A DNA stretch of 64,000 nt, taken from Mycobacterium sp. Z3061. GTDB taxonomy: Bacteria; Actinomycetota; Actinomycetes; Mycobacteriales; Mycobacteriaceae. The DNA is taken from assembly GCF_031583025.1 (NCBI RefSeq), contig NZ_CP134062.1:6297234-6361233 (forward strand), given 5' to 3'. Of the stretch, positions 27,985 through 40,725 are shown in pieces. The notes under the pieces are model-generated. The model was not told the DNA's origin. It ran no database searches and saw nothing but the letters and a program-made list of their open reading frames with translations. The first letter of the stretch is position 1; the number at the start of each line of letters is the position of its first letter. The translations under genes and the position numbers were made by a program.

Positions 27985-28727
27985 GCCGCTACGCTCTGCG
28001 CCCTTGTTCCCTCACCCAGGAGCCGGCCGGCCAGCACCGCGAACACCAACCCCATGCCTGTCCACATCACCAGCTGGGTGCCCAGCGACACCAGCCTGAA
28101 TTCATAGAGGTCGTCGGCGGGAAAGCCGGGCGGCACCTCGGCCACATTCGGCAAGGCCAGCGCGACGGTCCCTGCCGCGAGCACATAGGCACCGGCCGCG
28201 AGCAGCCTGGCAGTGAACTCACCGAAGCGCGCCACCAGAAGCCGGGCCAGCCAGACGGCGCCGATCGCCAGCCCAACCGAAGCCAGCACCATCACCACGA
28301 ACCACAGGGTGCGCGACCCGATCGTGTCCGCCTGCCCCACCGCAGGCGGATTGGGCGGGTACTTCAGGAACGGCACCAGATACACCGCGACAAACGCCGC
28401 GGCCGCCAACCGCAGTGAAAGCGACTGCGGCGCAACGCGTTCCGCTCTCGGGTAGTACACACAGAACACCACCGCGAACAACGCGCCCACCGCGATGCCG
28501 AAGATCAGCACGCCGAAGCCCAGACCGGCGTTGCCCTGGACACCGCGCGAGAACAGCTCCGCGCCGTGCTCGTGCACACCCTGAGCGTGCGCGGCTTCGA
28601 CCCGGCCTTCTTCGAACTCGATGGCACGGCCGATGACCGGCTCGGCGAACAGTCGGCCGAACACAAACGCCAGCACCGCACCGACCGCACCCGCCAGCAC
28701 ACCGCGCGCTATCAGACGCTTCTCCAC
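27981..28727 (-). CDS. cbtA: Cobalt transporter subunit CbtA
   Basis: Membrane protein of 248 aa with about six hydrophobic segments. It has the CbtA pattern of an N-terminal helix (GVLAGAVGAVLAFVFGRLF), a loop with conserved acidic and His residues (FEEGRVEAAHAQGVHEHG) and a proline-rich PPNPPAVGQ loop. GTG start, nine bases after cbtB. Together with CbtB it is predicted to import cobalt for cobalamin; the operon is preceded by a cobalamin riboswitch, which supports this. Confidence 0.9.
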   Translation of the reverse strand: MEKRLIARGVLAGAVGAVLAFVFGRLFAEPVIGRAIEFEEGRVEAAHAQGVHEHGAELFSRGVQGNAGLGFGVLIFGIAVGALFAVVFCVYYPRAERVAPQSLSLRLAAAAFVAVYLVPFLKYPPNPPAVGQADTIGSRTLWFVVMVLASVGLAIGAVWLARLLVARFGEFTARLLAAGAYVLAAGTVALALPNVAEVPPGFPADDLYEFRLVSLGTQLVMWTGMGLVFAVLAGRLLGEGTRAQSVAA

Positions 28728-28736
28728 TGCTGCGGG

Positions 28737-28946
28737 TCAGTGGCAGGGGAAGCCGAGCAAATGCCTTGCGTCGTGGAAGAACTCGTGCACGTGGGTGTCG
28801 CTGCCGAATAGCGACACGGCGCCCTGGTCGATGCCGACGAAGTAGATCGCCAACAGTGCCAGGAACGCTGTCGCCGCCAACCACAGCGCCGCATTGGCAG
28901 CCGAGAGGTCAACCGACCCGACCCGCGTCGTCTCAGAACTCGCCAC
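28737..28946 (-). CDS. cbtB: Cobalt transporter subunit CbtB
   Basis: Small protein of 69 aa with one membrane helix (AALWLAATAFLALLAIYFVG) and the His-rich metal tail HVHEFFHDARHLLGFPCH typical of CbtB. GTG 28946 is chosen because AAGGAG sits six bases before it; the TTG at 28952 would be too close. First gene of the cobalt operon. Confidence 0.9.
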   Translation of the reverse strand: MASSETTRVGSVDLSAANAALWLAATAFLALLAIYFVGIDQGAVSLFGSDTHVHEFFHDARHLLGFPCH

Positions 28947-28996
28947 GATCAACTCCTTCTGGGATCTCGCGCCCCACTCGGATACCTCTACCTGGT

Positions 28997-29067
28997 GACG
29001 GGCGCCGGGTCTGACTCTCGACAGTGGCGCGACCGTTCTGGAATTTCACCAGATTCCGGTGCCCGTC
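28997..29067 (-). promoter_or_regulatory. Cobalamin (B12) riboswitch core
   Basis: On the minus strand the core starts GACGGGC and closes with GCCCGTC, a perfect 7-bp stem. Inside are the conserved GGTGAAATTCC block, GCGCCACTGT, and the B12-box GAGAGTCAGACCC. It ends 51 bases before the cbtB start and begins only about 24 bases after the clpC1 stop. In the family, adenosylcobalamin binding shuts down the downstream genes. Confidence 0.9.
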
Positions 29068-29090
29068 AGCATTGGCAGTCTATGCCCGCC

Positions 29091-31625
<2,535 letters not shown>

Positions 31626-31847
31626 CGTCGGTTACCTGCTCTCCCTCACCATTAGGTACTCCGCCTCGGAAAGGCGTCTGCCGGCTTTTGCCGACCTTTT
31701 GTCGACTCCGGCCCCGACACCGCGTACCTGTCGTCCACTGTAATGGTCGGCCTGCCACGCTTCATACCTCGCAGTGCGCAGCGGTGGCCGGACGTGACCG
31801 GTCTCGACTGGTCTTGACTGGTTCAACCTGGATTAACGACGAAAAGC

Positions 31848-31870
31848 CCCAATGCGTTACCCGCATTGGG
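31848..31870 (-). terminator. Second terminator hairpin downstream of lsr2
   Basis: CCCAATGCG and CGCATTGGG form a perfect 9-bp stem with a 5-nt loop. On the minus strand it is followed by GCTTTTCG, a short U-tract. Confidence 0.65.
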
Positions 31871-31904
31871 CGCCGATCAGTTCGCCACCAGCGAAAAGAA
31901 AAAT

Positions 31905-31936
31905 CCGGCGCCCAGGCTCTGAAGCCTGGGCGCCGG
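31905..31936 (-). terminator. Intrinsic terminator of lsr2
   Basis: A perfect 14-bp stem (31905-31918 with 31923-31936) and a 4-nt loop, 11 bases after the lsr2 stop. On the minus strand it is followed by ATTTTTCTTTTCGC, a clear U-tract. This is a textbook terminator, rare in high-GC genomes. Confidence 0.85.
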
Positions 31937-31947
31937 CAAGAGTGTGC

Positions 31948-32286
31948 CTAGGTGGCCGCGTGGAACGCGTCGATGACGTCGGCCGGGATACGCCCACGGG
32001 TCGACACGTTGTGCCCGTTGCGGCGCGCCCATTCGCGGATCGCGGCGCTCTGCTCGCGGTCGATGGCGCCGCGGCCACGGCCCGAACCGGAACGCCCGCG
32101 CCGCCTACCGCCCACGCGACGGCCCGCCGCAACCCATTGCTTCAGGTCATTGCGCAGCTTCGTCGCATTCTTACTGGAAAGGTCGATCTCATAGGTCACC
32201 CCGTCAAGCCCGAATTCGACCGTTTCGTCGGCGGAGCCGGCACCGTCGAAATCATCGACCAAGGTGACGGTCACTTTCTTCGCCAT
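31948..32286 (-). CDS. lsr2: Nucleoid-associated protein Lsr2
   Basis: Lsr2 of 112 aa, the mycobacterial H-NS-like silencer. The N-terminal dimerisation domain (about 1-60) starts [15 protein letters not shown]; a basic linker [13 protein letters not shown] leads to the DNA-binding domain with the AT-hook-like RGR at residues 97-99. It binds A+T-rich minor grooves. Several A+T-rich intergenic tracts in this window, such as those before dabB and the PE genes, are plausible targets. Matches Rv3597c. Confidence 0.97.
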   Translation of the reverse strand: MAKKVTVTLVDDFDGAGSADETVEFGLDGVTYEIDLSSKNATKLRNDLKQWVAAGRRVGGRRRGRSGSGRGRGAIDREQSAAIREWARRNGHNVSTRGRIPADVIDAFHAAT

Positions 32287-32403
32287 TGGCTTACCCTCAC
32301 GTTTCTTCCTGTGCAGTTACAGATCCTGTTTGGATAGACTCCCCACCGACCTAATCTGCCATAAGAACGGAAAATACTCAATCCAGACACAACTTTGTGC
32401 AGT

Positions 32404-33927
32404 TCAGTTGGAGTGCGGGCGAACAATCGGGAACAAAACAGTCTCCCTAATTGACAGCCCGGTCAAACACATCAACAACCGATCGATACCCATTCCCGTT
32501 CCAGTGCAGGGCGGCATCCCGAACTCCAGGGCGGCCAGAAAATCTTCGTCGAGTTGCATGGCCTCATCATCCCCGGCGGCCGCGGCACGGGCCTGATCAG
32601 CAAATCTCTCCCGTTGCACTACCGGGTCGTTTAATTCCGAGTACCCGGTGGCCAGCTCCATTCCGCGCACGTATAGGTCCCACTTCTCGGTCACGCCGCG
32701 GATGCTGCGGTGGTGGCGGGTCAATGGCGTTGTCTCGACCGGAAAATCCCTGACAAAAGTGGGCGCGGTGAGCGTGTTGCCCACGGTGTGCTCCCAGAGT
32801 TCCTCGACGAGTTTGCCGTGACCAAAACCACGGTTGTCGGGAATCTCCACGTCCAGTTGCGCCGCGATGTCGCGTAACCGTTCGACCGGCGTCTCCGGCG
32901 TGATCTCTTCACCCAGAGCTTTGGACAGCGAGGAATACATCTGCAGAGTTGCCCATTCTCCGTCGATGTCGTAGACAGTGCCGTCGGGCATCGGAAGTTG
33001 TCTGGTCCCGATCGCCTCATCGGCCACCTCTTGAATAAGCTCCCTAGTGACGACTGCCGAATCGTCATAGGTCCCGTAGGTCTGGTACGTCTCCAACATG
33101 GAGAATTCCGGGGAATGGGTGGAATCGGTTCCTTCGTTTCGGAAGACCCGATTTAGTTCGAAGACCCTGTCGAAACCACCGACGATGCAGCGCTTCAGGA
33201 ACAGTTCCGGCGCGATCCGCAGGTAAAGGTCGATGTCGAGTGCATTGGAATGGGTGATGAACGGCCGTGCGGCGGCCCCGCCGGCCAGCGTCTGCAGGAT
33301 GGGAGTTTCGACCTCGAGGAACCCGCGTCGCTCGAGTGTATTCCTGATGGCGCGTATAACAGCGATCCGCTGGCGCGCCACCGAACGCGCCTGCGGCCGG
33401 ACGATCAGGTCGACATACCGTTGCCGTACCCGTGCCTCTTCACTCATCTCTTTGTGGGCGACGGGCAGGGGCCGCAGCGACTTGGCCGCCATCTGCCAGG
33501 AATCGGCGAGGACGGACAATTCGCCTCGGCGTGAACTGATCACGGTGCCGTGCACGAAGACGATGTCGCCGAGGTCGACGTCGGCCTTCCACGCATCCAG
33601 AGATTCCTGACCCACCTTGTCGAGGCTGATCATCGCCTGCAGTTGGGTGCCGTCTCCATCCTGAAGTGTCGCGAAGCACAATTTTCCGGTGTTGCGAGCG
33701 AACACCACCCGTCCCGCGACACCGACCACGTCATCGGTCGAGGTGTCGGTGGGCAGGTCAGGGTGGGCCGCGCGAACCTCGGCCAGCGTGTGCGTCCGCT
33801 CAATCGCCACCGGGTACGGGTCGTGACCCTCTGCCAACAGGCGGGCGCGCTTGTCCCGCCGGATCCGGAACTGCTCGGGAAGATCCTCGACGGGATCTCT
33901 GTCGGCGTCTCGATCGGCGGCACTCAC
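32404..33927 (-). CDS. lysS: Lysyl-tRNA synthetase (class II)
   Basis: Enzyme of 507 aa. An OB-fold anticodon domain (about 60-170, [16 protein letters not shown]) precedes the class II catalytic core with motif 2 ([20 protein letters not shown]) and motif 3 ([11 protein letters not shown]). GTG start at 33927, eight bases after a TAAGCT box. Composition is somewhat lower in G+C in the 3' half than the neighbours. It sits between lsr2 and coaX, as Rv3598c does. Confidence 0.96.
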   Translation of the reverse strand: MSAADRDADRDPVEDLPEQFRIRRDKRARLLAEGHDPYPVAIERTHTLAEVRAAHPDLPTDTSTDDVVGVAGRVVFARNTGKLCFATLQDGDGTQLQAMISLDKVGQESLDAWKADVDLGDIVFVHGTVISSRRGELSVLADSWQMAAKSLRPLPVAHKEMSEEARVRQRYVDLIVRPQARSVARQRIAVIRAIRNTLERRGFLEVETPILQTLAGGAAARPFITHSNALDIDLYLRIAPELFLKRCIVGGFDRVFELNRVFRNEGTDSTHSPEFSMLETYQTYGTYDDSAVVTRELIQEVADEAIGTRQLPMPDGTVYDIDGEWATLQMYSSLSKALGEEITPETPVERLRDIAAQLDVEIPDNRGFGHGKLVEELWEHTVGNTLTAPTFVRDFPVETTPLTRHHRSIRGVTEKWDLYVRGMELATGYSELNDPVVQRERFADQARAAAAGDDEAMQLDEDFLAALEFGMPPCTGTGMGIDRLLMCLTGLSIRETVLFPIVRPHSN

Positions 33928-33941
33928 GACGTGCCAGCTTA
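33924..33941 (-). promoter_or_regulatory. lysS leader with TAAGCT -10 box, identical to cysS leader
   Basis: The TAAGCT box (33941-33936 on the minus strand) is eight bases before the GTG. All 18 bases equal those in front of cysS at 10682-10699. Near-leaderless transcription is likely. Confidence 0.55.
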
Positions 33942-33960
33942 AATGAGATCGCGCCGGCGC

Positions 33961-34779
33961 TCAGCGCGCGGTCTTGAGCCGGCCGCGCTGGGCATCGCGG
34001 TTGCGTTCGAAAACGAGCCGCAGCCCGTGCAGTGTCAGATGCTGGTCGTAGTGCTCCACCGTATGCAGTTCGGGCAGCAACAGCGGTGCGGTGTGCCCGG
34101 TGGCCACCACGGCGACGTCATCATCGGCCGAGAATCCGGTGACGTCGTCGCGGATGCGGCCCACCAGTCCGTCGACCAACCCGGCAAACCCGAAAACCGC
34201 ACCGGCCTGCATGCACTCGACGGTGTTCTTGCCCACCACGGATCTGGGGCGGGCCAGCTCGACCCGGCGCAGGGCGGCCGAGCGGGCCGCCGCGGCGTCC
34301 GAGGACACCTGCACGCCGGGCGCGATTGCGCCACCGAGAAACTCTCCCTTGGCCGACACCACATCAACGCAGATCGACGACCCGAAGTCGACCACGATGG
34401 CGGCCCTGCCGAACTTGTGGAAGGCCGCCAGACAGTTGACGATGCGGTCGGCGCCCACCTCTTTCGGGTTGTCCACCAACAGCGGAATACCGGTGCGCAC
34501 ACCGGGCTCGATCAGCACATGCGGCACGGACGGCCAGTACTGCTCGAGCATGATCCGCACCTCGTGTAGCACCGACGGCACGGTGGACAGCCCCGCGGCG
34601 CCGGTGAGGCGCTCGGCATCCTCACCGATCAGACCGTCGATGGTGAGCGCCAGCTCGTCCGCGGTGACTTCCGACTCGGTGCGGATGCGCCACTGCTGAA
34701 CCACTTTGGCGTTGTCTTTGACGCCGGATATCAGGCCGACGACCGTGTGAGTGTTGCGGACGTCGATCGCCAGCAGCAC
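33961..34779 (-). CDS. coaX: Type III pantothenate kinase CoaX
   Basis: Enzyme of 272 aa, ASKHA fold, phosphorylating pantothenate for coenzyme A. Visible are the N-terminal phosphate loop [11 protein letters not shown], the pantothenate motif [21 protein letters not shown], and [13 protein letters not shown]. It lies two bases after panD and three genes after panC, so pantothenate synthesis and its use form one cluster. Matches Rv3600c; the type III enzyme is reported to be inactive in M. tuberculosis, which has CoaA. Confidence 0.94.
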   Translation of the reverse strand: MLLAIDVRNTHTVVGLISGVKDNAKVVQQWRIRTESEVTADELALTIDGLIGEDAERLTGAAGLSTVPSVLHEVRIMLEQYWPSVPHVLIEPGVRTGIPLLVDNPKEVGADRIVNCLAAFHKFGRAAIVVDFGSSICVDVVSAKGEFLGGAIAPGVQVSSDAAAARSAALRRVELARPRSVVGKNTVECMQAGAVFGFAGLVDGLVGRIRDDVTGFSADDDVAVVATGHTAPLLLPELHTVEHYDQHLTLHGLRLVFERNRDAQRGRLKTAR

Positions 34780-34781
34780 GG

Positions 34782-35213
34782 TTACCGCACGCCGATCCGC
34801 GGGTCGAGCAACTCCCCCATACTCGGTGGCACGCCGTCGGGCACGTGAGCGGGGTCACTGCCCAGGTCGATCTGCTTGTTGTCGGCGTCGACGAAGACGA
34901 TCCGCGGCTGGTAGGCACGTGCCTCGGCGTCTTCCATGGTGCCGTAAGCGATCAGTATCACCAGGTCACCCGGGTGGACGAGATGTGCTGCGGCACCGTT
35001 GATTCCGATCACACCGGTACCGCGCTCACCCGTGATGGCGTAGGTGACCAACCGGGCACCATTGTCGATGTCGACGATAGTGACCTGTTCACCCTCGAGC
35101 AGGTCGGCGGCGTCCATCAGGTCGGCGTCGATGGTCACCGATCCGACGTAGTGCAGATCGGCCTGAGTGACGGTGGCGCGGTGGATCTTCGACTTCAACA
35201 TCGTCCGTAACAT
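34782..35213 (-). CDS. panD: Aspartate 1-decarboxylase PanD
   Basis: Makes beta-alanine from aspartate with a pyruvoyl group formed by self-cleavage between G24 and S25 (HYVGSVTID). 143 aa from ATG 35213 ([15 protein letters not shown]); a slightly longer reading is rejected because GGAGG precedes this ATG. The start overlaps the panC stop as TGATG. Matches Rv3601c. Confidence 0.96.
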   Translation of the reverse strand: MLRTMLKSKIHRATVTQADLHYVGSVTIDADLMDAADLLEGEQVTIVDIDNGARLVTYAITGERGTGVIGINGAAAHLVHPGDLVILIAYGTMEDAEARAYQPRIVFVDADNKQIDLGSDPAHVPDGVPPSMGELLDPRIGVR

Positions 35214-36142
35214 CAGTTCCTCCAATGCGATTGAGCGTCCGGCCCACTGGTGGTGCCGGCGAGATTGCCGATTTGAATTGCCACATTGTCCAGCAGTCTG
35301 GTGGTGCCGAGCCTGGCCGCGATCAACAGCCGGCCGGATCCGTTGGTTGGCACCGGACCCAGCTCGGTGTCCCGCAGCTGCAGATAGTCGACCACCAGCT
35401 CCGGCGTGGCCTGCAACACCGCATGCGCCGCGTCCAGGGCGGCCTGGACGCCATAACCCGCGGCGTGCGCACCCGCGCTCAACGCCGCCGAAAGGGCAAC
35501 GGCCGCTTCACGTTGCGCCGGATCGAGGTAGCGGTTGCGTGACGACATGGCCAGCCCGTCGCGTTCCCGAACCGTCGGCACGCCCACCACCTGCACGTCG
35601 ATGTTCAGGTCGGCGACCATCTGCCGGATCAGCACCAGCTGCTGGTAGTCCTTCTCGCCGAAGAACGCCCGGTCCGGCCGCACGATCTGCAGAAGTTTGA
35701 GAACGACCGTCAGCACACCGGCGAAATGTGTTGGGCGTGCGCCACCTTCGAGCTCGGCAGCCAGCGGACCCGGCTGCACGGTGGTACGCAGGCCACCGGG
35801 ATACATACCCGAAGCCGACGGCGCGAAAACGATGTCCACACCCTCGCCCCGCAACAGTTCCACATCCTGGTCGAGGGTGCGCGGGTAGGCGTCGAGGTCC
35901 TCGCCGGCGCCGAACTGTAACGGGTTGACGAAGATCGACACCACCACCACCGAACCCGGGACCCGTTTGGCGGCACGCACCAAGCTCAGGTGACCGTCGT
36001 GCAGCGCTCCCATGGTGGGCACCAACATGATTCGCCGGCCGGTATGCCGCAGCGCGCGGGTGACGTCGCTGACGTCGGCCGGCGCCGAATACACGTTGAG
36101 TTCGCCCGGCTTGAAGGCAGGCGGCTTCTTGTCGCCGATCAC
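35213..36142 (-). CDS. panC: Pantoate-beta-alanine ligase PanC
   Basis: Pantothenate synthetase of 309 aa, the same length as Rv3602c when the GTG at 36142 is used. Key motifs are [14 protein letters not shown] (HxGH ATP site), [19 protein letters not shown] and MSSRNRYL. The GTG overlaps the stop of the preceding gene as GTGA, and its own stop overlaps panD, giving tight coupling with its substrate supplier. Confidence 0.96.
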   Translation of the reverse strand: MIGDKKPPAFKPGELNVYSAPADVSDVTRALRHTGRRIMLVPTMGALHDGHLSLVRAAKRVPGSVVVVSIFVNPLQFGAGEDLDAYPRTLDQDVELLRGEGVDIVFAPSASGMYPGGLRTTVQPGPLAAELEGGARPTHFAGVLTVVLKLLQIVRPDRAFFGEKDYQQLVLIRQMVADLNIDVQVVGVPTVRERDGLAMSSRNRYLDPAQREAAVALSAALSAGAHAAGYGVQAALDAAHAVLQATPELVVDYLQLRDTELGPVPTNGSGRLLIAARLGTTRLLDNVAIQIGNLAGTTSGPDAQSHWRN

Positions 36143-37050
36143 CGGGCCAGCACCTCGACCACATCTTCGGGGGCGTGCGCACGCTGCGCGGTGCGCAGCG
36201 CATTCACCCGGTAGGCGTGGGCAAGGTCCGGGTCCGCATCCCCGAGCGCATTCAGGTGTCCGGCGACGGCGGCCGCGTCGCCGCGGGCGACCGGGCCGGT
36301 GAGTGCGGCCTGACCGCGCTGCAACGTGTTCTCCAGCGCTGCACGGGCCAGCGGGCCGACGATGCGTTCGGCGATACCGCCCGGCTGGTTGTCGACGCGC
36401 TGTTGTCCCAGCAATTCGTCCCCTGCCAGGGCGGCCCGCAACGCCTCCAGCGCGTCGGCCAGCACCGTCACCAGATGATTGGATGCGTGGGCCAACGCGG
36501 CGTGGTACAGCACGCGGGCCTCCTCGCGGACGCAGAACGGCTCGCCGCCCATCTCCAGTACCAACGACTGGCCGATGGCATATCCAACTTCGTCGGCCGC
36601 CGTCACGCCGAAACAAGTGTCGGGCAGTCGGGCGATGTCTTCGTCCGAGCCGGTGAAGGTCATCGCCGGGTGAATCGCCACCGGGATGCAACCCTGCCGG
36701 GTCAACGGATCCAGGATTCCGATGCCGTTGGCACCGGAGGTGTGCACCACGATGGTGCCCGGCCGGACCGCGGAGGTGGCGGCCAAACCGGCCACCAGGC
36801 CGGGCAGCTCGCTGTCGGTGACGGCCAGAACCAGCAACTCAGCAGCCGCCGCGACATCCGGCGGCGAAAGTACCGGCGTATCGGGCAACCGGCGCTGCGC
36901 CCGTTGCAGGGAGGCCTGGGAAATGGCGCTGCAGGCCACCACGACATGGTCGGCACGCTCCAGCGCTACACCCAGCGCCGAGCCGACCCGACCCGCCGAG
37001 ATGATTCCCACCTTCAGCCTGGCCGGGCGCAGTCCGTCGAACTGCTCCAT
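36139..37050 (-). CDS. Rossmann-fold DUF2520 protein (Rv3603c-like)
   Basis: Protein of 303 aa. An N-terminal NAD(P)-binding fold ([18 protein letters not shown]) is followed by a 6-phosphogluconate-dehydrogenase-like helical domain with IHPAMTF. The ATG at 37050 (MEQFDGL) is chosen over a GTG at 37065 because a GTGAGG ribosome site lies before it and the length equals Rv3603c. Conserved just upstream of panC in mycobacteria, so a pathway role such as ketopantoate reduction is possible, but this is inference. Confidence 0.85.
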   Translation of the reverse strand: MEQFDGLRPARLKVGIISAGRVGSALGVALERADHVVVACSAISQASLQRAQRRLPDTPVLSPPDVAAAAELLVLAVTDSELPGLVAGLAATSAVRPGTIVVHTSGANGIGILDPLTRQGCIPVAIHPAMTFTGSDEDIARLPDTCFGVTAADEVGYAIGQSLVLEMGGEPFCVREEARVLYHAALAHASNHLVTVLADALEALRAALAGDELLGQQRVDNQPGGIAERIVGPLARAALENTLQRGQAALTGPVARGDAAAVAGHLNALGDADPDLAHAYRVNALRTAQRAHAPEDVVEVLAR

Positions 37051-37153
37051 CGCAGACGACCTCACAGATTTCTTTCGTACGTTCCAGTCCCGCTGCTGGG
37101 GTACCGGACGGTCACTACGACTGTAGTCGATCCGTCAGACCGAGCACAGCGTG

Positions 37154-38428
37154 TCAGGCGTCACGCCGGCGTCGCCGGCCGCCTCCGCTCGGCTGCACCT
37201 GGAACCTCGCCAGGAGGTCGGCAGCCGACTGACCACCGCTTTGTGGCTCGTCCTGGCTCTCGACCGGTTCCTCGGCACTGCGATGCCGGGGGGCCGGCGG
37301 TGCGGGAGCAAGCCTGGGCGGCGCGGGTGGCGGCTGCGCCTCTTCGGGCTGCCAGTCCCGGGGACGCGCGAGATTGCCGACACCGAAGTCCCGGTACTCC
37401 GCGGAATGCCGGGACCGCGAACGGCGGCCGCCGTACTGCGGCGCGGGCTCGTCGGGAGCGGCCCCGAGGGCGCCGGCCTCCGGCTCGTCGGACTCGGCCC
37501 GGTAACGCCTTCTACGGCCTTCCGGCTCGGCGGGGGGCGGGGCTGCGGGAGCATCTGCCGGCGTCCAGCGGCTGCCGGGCGCGCCCGGAGGCAGCCACTG
37601 ACCCTCGGCGGGCGCAGGCTGCCAGGCTGCCGGCTGGGGCTGAGGACGAGGCGCCGGCGGCTGGAACTGCGGTTGGGGCTGGGGTTGCGGTGGCGGCGGG
37701 GGTGGGGGCGGAGGCCGGTGCCGCGGCTGGAACGGCACGGACGACGGCGGCGGGTACTCCCGGACGTTGGCGGGCTGCCGCGGCGGCAACAACGGTTCCT
37801 CGGGAACGTCGATGATCGCGGCTTCCTCCTCGCGCAAGGGCTCCTCGTCCGGTTCTTCGTGGCGGACGGCGGTCACCCTATCGCTGGCCACCCAGTCGGC
37901 GGGCGGGCTCTCGCCGTTGGACGAGGCGCCGGACGACCGATCGGTCAACGCGCGCGCCGCTTCCCTGTTCAGGGTCTCGAGGGCCGGACGGTGTTCGAGG
38001 TCGGTGTCGAACAAGATCTCCAGGTTGGTCCGCAACGCGGACAGTTCCGCCCGTAGTGCCGCGATCTCGTCGGCCGCCTGAGCCCGTATCTCCGCGGCCA
38101 GCTCGCGGCGCAACTGCGACTCCACCGTCAACTCGTACTCGCGGCGTGCCGAGATTTCGCGGTCCAGCTGCAGGTCGTACACCAGCTTCATGTCCCGGGC
38201 CCGCGCCTGGTCGGCCTCGGCCTGGCGTCGGTACAGCACCGACACGAAGGCGCCGGCCACGGCAGCCCACAGCGCCAGGATCACAGCGAGCTTGAGAAGT
38301 TCCACCCGATCGGTGAAAACCAGCGCGGAACTGGCCGCGATTGCCAGGACCAGCAACGTCGTCAAGAGCACCCACCCCGGCCTGCGGCCGCCGCGCCGGA
38401 CCCGGGCGCCGCGGGACAGAACGGTCAT
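37154..38428 (-). CDS. Membrane-anchored Pro/Arg-rich protein, DUF6779 (Rv3604c-like)
   Basis: Protein of 424 aa. Two close hydrophobic helices near the N-terminus (about 18-36 and 47-68) are followed by a charged, likely coiled-coil region (QAEADQARARDMKLV to about residue 155), then a long Pro/Gln/Arg-rich disordered tail ending GGGRRRRRDA. Matches Rv3604c in position and layout. Function unknown; the layout suggests a membrane scaffold. Confidence 0.82.
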   Translation of the reverse strand: MTVLSRGARVRRGGRRPGWVLLTTLLVLAIAASSALVFTDRVELLKLAVILALWAAVAGAFVSVLYRRQAEADQARARDMKLVYDLQLDREISARREYELTVESQLRRELAAEIRAQAADEIAALRAELSALRTNLEILFDTDLEHRPALETLNREAARALTDRSSGASSNGESPPADWVASDRVTAVRHEEPDEEPLREEEAAIIDVPEEPLLPPRQPANVREYPPPSSVPFQPRHRPPPPPPPPPQPQPQPQFQPPAPRPQPQPAAWQPAPAEGQWLPPGAPGSRWTPADAPAAPPPAEPEGRRRRYRAESDEPEAGALGAAPDEPAPQYGGRRSRSRHSAEYRDFGVGNLARPRDWQPEEAQPPPAPPRLAPAPPAPRHRSAEEPVESQDEPQSGGQSAADLLARFQVQPSGGGRRRRRDA

Positions 38429-38515
38429 GGCCCCTGACTGTACCCGGGCGAGGTCACTTGGCGTGTCGCGCCAGTCCGGCGATTCTCGGCGCGAGTTGCC
38501 AGGCGGCGCGGGTGG

Positions 38516-38995
38516 CTAGGTCTCCGCCCCCTCGCCGGGCTCACCGGAATCCTGCGGAGGTGACTTGCAGCAATGCTGTAGCCACATCGCCGCGACCACC
38601 AGCGCCAGCGCGCTGACCGCCGCCACGACCGCGCCGCCGGTGTCCTCGGCGGCAGCTCGCATCCAGGACCGTCGCGGCAGGAAGTACACCAGCACCCCTA
38701 CCCACCACCCGAGCATCACCGCACCCACCCAGGCCGAGGCCTTGGCGACCATCAGGCTGCGCGCCACCGCGAGCGGATGCAGCCAGCCGGGTGCGTCGCC
38801 GATCTCGCCTTCGTTGATCTTGGCGCGCACGGTGCGCGCCCACAGCGCCTCCGCGACGGCCACCACCAGCAACGAAACTCCGCTCCACACGGTGATCGGC
38901 GGAAAGTACCGGTACAACACGGTGATCAGCAGATAGCCCACGAACGCAGCGCCGAGTACCACCACCGTGAGGTCGCGTTTGCGGGTCGGGCCCAT
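38516..38995 (-). CDS. DUF3180 membrane protein (Rv3605c-like)
   Basis: Protein of 159 aa with four hydrophobic helices, two before and two after a conserved loop TVRAKINEGEIGD. ATG 38995 overlaps the folK stop as TGATG; a longer reading through folK is rejected on length and conservation. It always follows folK in mycobacteria (Rv3605c). Function unknown. Confidence 0.88.
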   Translation of the reverse strand: MGPTRKRDLTVVVLGAAFVGYLLITVLYRYFPPITVWSGVSLLVVAVAEALWARTVRAKINEGEIGDAPGWLHPLAVARSLMVAKASAWVGAVMLGWWVGVLVYFLPRRSWMRAAAEDTGGAVVAAVSALALVVAAMWLQHCCKSPPQDSGEPGEGAET

Positions 38996-39492
38996 CAGGT
39001 GCCCAGCGCCAGAGCGGTCGGGCGCACGCCGGTAGCGTCGCCGTCCAGATCGGCGAGCAGGTCCCGTACGGGCCGGGAGAGTTCGGCGTTCGGATCCACG
39101 TCCAGCCATGGCACCAGCACGAATGCCCGCAGATGGGCCCTCGGGTGCGGCAATGTCAGCTCGTGGTCGTCGACGGTGATCTGCCCCTGCGTTTCGTAAC
39201 AGGCGACCAGGTCGACGTCGAGAGTGCGCGGCCCCCAGCGCAACTCCCGCACCCGCCCGGCGGCCTGCTCGATCTCGCGAGCCCGGCGTAACCAGGCATG
39301 TGCGTCACGGTCGGGGTCCTCGGCGATCAATACGGCGTTGAGGAACGGTTCCTGGTCCACGCCGCCCCAGGGGTCGGTCTCGTAGACGGACGACACCGCG
39401 CGGACCGTGTCGCCGAGTCCGTCGACGGCCGACTGCAGATTGGCGAGGCGATCACCCAGGTTGGAGCCGATGGACAGCACGACGCGTGTCAT
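38995..39492 (-). CDS. folK: 6-hydroxymethyl-7,8-dihydropterin pyrophosphokinase
   Basis: HPPK of 165 aa in the folate pathway; transfers pyrophosphate from ATP to the pterin. Motifs are [12 protein letters not shown] at the start and RTLDVDLV plus [16 protein letters not shown] near the end. Overlaps folB by four bases. Somewhat shorter at the C-terminus than the M. tuberculosis protein as I recall it. Confidence 0.95.
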   Translation of the reverse strand: MTRVVLSIGSNLGDRLANLQSAVDGLGDTVRAVSSVYETDPWGGVDQEPFLNAVLIAEDPDRDAHAWLRRAREIEQAAGRVRELRWGPRTLDVDLVACYETQGQITVDDHELTLPHPRAHLRAFVLVPWLDVDPNAELSRPVRDLLADLDGDATGVRPTALALGT

Positions 39493-39890
39493 ACGACCGA
39501 GCCCGCCGGAATGACCGATCCGCGACCGCCGTGCCGGGACCGCCTGGTCACTACGGCCACGTCGTCGAATTCCTGCGGAATGGGCGCCTGGGGCTTGTGC
39601 ACCGTCACCTCGACCGCGTGGACCCGCTCGTCGCTGATCACCCGTTCGGCGATCTCGGCCCCGACCGTTTCGATCAGATTTCGCGGCGTCCCGCCGACGA
39701 TATCGGCGGCCAACTGCGCCAGCGCGCCGTAATCGTAGGTGTCGGCCAGTTCATCGCTGGCCGCGGCACCGGCCAGATCGATCCATACCGTGATGTCGAC
39801 GACGAAGTCCTGACCGTCGCGCCGCTCGTGCTCGAACACGCCGTGGCGGCCCCGAATCTTGAGACCTCGCAACTCGATTCGGTCAGCCAC
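39489..39890 (-). CDS. folB: Dihydroneopterin aldolase
   Basis: Enzyme of 133 aa that cleaves dihydroneopterin to the pterin substrate of FolK. It has the T-fold pattern [19 protein letters not shown] and the VHKPQAPIP segment with active-site Lys. Overlaps folP by eight bases and folK by four. Matches Rv3607c. Confidence 0.95.
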   Translation of the reverse strand: MADRIELRGLKIRGRHGVFEHERRDGQDFVVDITVWIDLAGAAASDELADTYDYGALAQLAADIVGGTPRNLIETVGAEIAERVISDERVHAVEVTVHKPQAPIPQEFDDVAVVTRRSRHGGRGSVIPAGSVV

Positions 39891-40725
39891 CGGTTATCGT
39901 CCCTTCCCCACCCTGCCAGGCCTCGACAACCTTGCGGGCGTCGACCGACGCCCGCACGTCGTGCACCCGCACACCCCAGACCCCGTGCAACACCGCCAGT
40001 GCGGAAATCACCGCCGTCGCCGTCTCCCGGCCGTCGGCCGGTCGCGGTGTGCCGTCGGGCGCGGCCAGTAACGTGCCGAGGAACCGTTTGCGGGACGCGC
40101 CGAGCAACACCGGAAGCCCGGTGGCCACCAACGTCGGCAGACCGTGCAGGAGCGCCCAATTGTGTTGTCCCGTCTTGGCGAAACCCAACCCGGGGTCGAT
40201 CACGAGGTTATTCGGGTCGACACCCGCCGCCACCGCGTGGTCCACACTGGCGAGCAGGTCGGCGCGGACGTCGGCCACCACGTCCCCGTAGTCCGGCACC
40301 CGGTGTGGGTGGTCCGCCGATACTGGCCGCCAGTGCATCAGCACCCATGGCACACCGGCCTCGGCCAGCAGCGGGGCCATGGCCGGGTCGGCCCTGCCGC
40401 CGGAAACGTCGTTGACGATCTGCGCACCGTTCGCCAGCGCCGCCTGCGCCACCCGCGCGTGCATGGTGTCGATGCTGACGGTGATCCCTTGCGCTGCAAG
40501 GCTTTTCACGACAGGAACGATGCGGGCGGTCTCCACCTCGGGATCTACCCGAGTCGCGCCGGGCCGGGTCGACTCTCCCCCGACGTCGATGATGTCCGCG
40601 CCTTCTGCGGCCAGTGCCAGACCGTGTTCGACGGCGCCGTCGGGATCGAGGTAGCGTCCGCCGTCGGAGAACGAGTCGTCCGTGACGTTCAGCACCCCCA
40701 TCACCTGCACGGGTGCCGGACTCAC
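39883..40725 (-). CDS. folP: Dihydropteroate synthase
   Basis: TIM-barrel enzyme of 280 aa that joins the pterin to p-aminobenzoate, the sulfonamide target. Family motifs: [26 protein letters not shown] and the late GASRKRF. Overlaps folE by four bases. Matches folP1 (Rv3608c). Confidence 0.96.
   Translation of the reverse strand: MSPAPVQVMGVLNVTDDSFSDGGRYLDPDGAVEHGLALAAEGADIIDVGGESTRPGATRVDPEVETARIVPVVKSLAAQGITVSIDTMHARVAQAALANGAQIVNDVSGGRADPAMAPLLAEAGVPWVLMHWRPVSADHPHRVPDYGDVVADVRADLLASVDHAVAAGVDPNNLVIDPGLGFAKTGQHNWALLHGLPTLVATGLPVLLGASRKRFLGTLLAAPDGTPRPADGRETATAVISALAVLHGVWGVRVHDVRASVDARKVVEAWQGGEGTITGG

Larger units (their letters stand above)
31626..31947. other. Intergenic region between lsr2 and clpC1
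   Basis: This 322-nt gap has no gene. It holds two terminator hairpins near the lsr2 end (listed separately) and the clpC1 upstream region. An inverted repeat CGCC/GGCG lies near 31661-31675 and a repeated GACTGGT motif near 31806-31821; I cannot assign either. Confidence 0.5.

Noticed and set aside
36143-36691. N-terminal extension of panC by about 180 codons
   Set aside because: It runs over the DUF2520 gene in another frame. The GTG at 36142 gives the exact family length.
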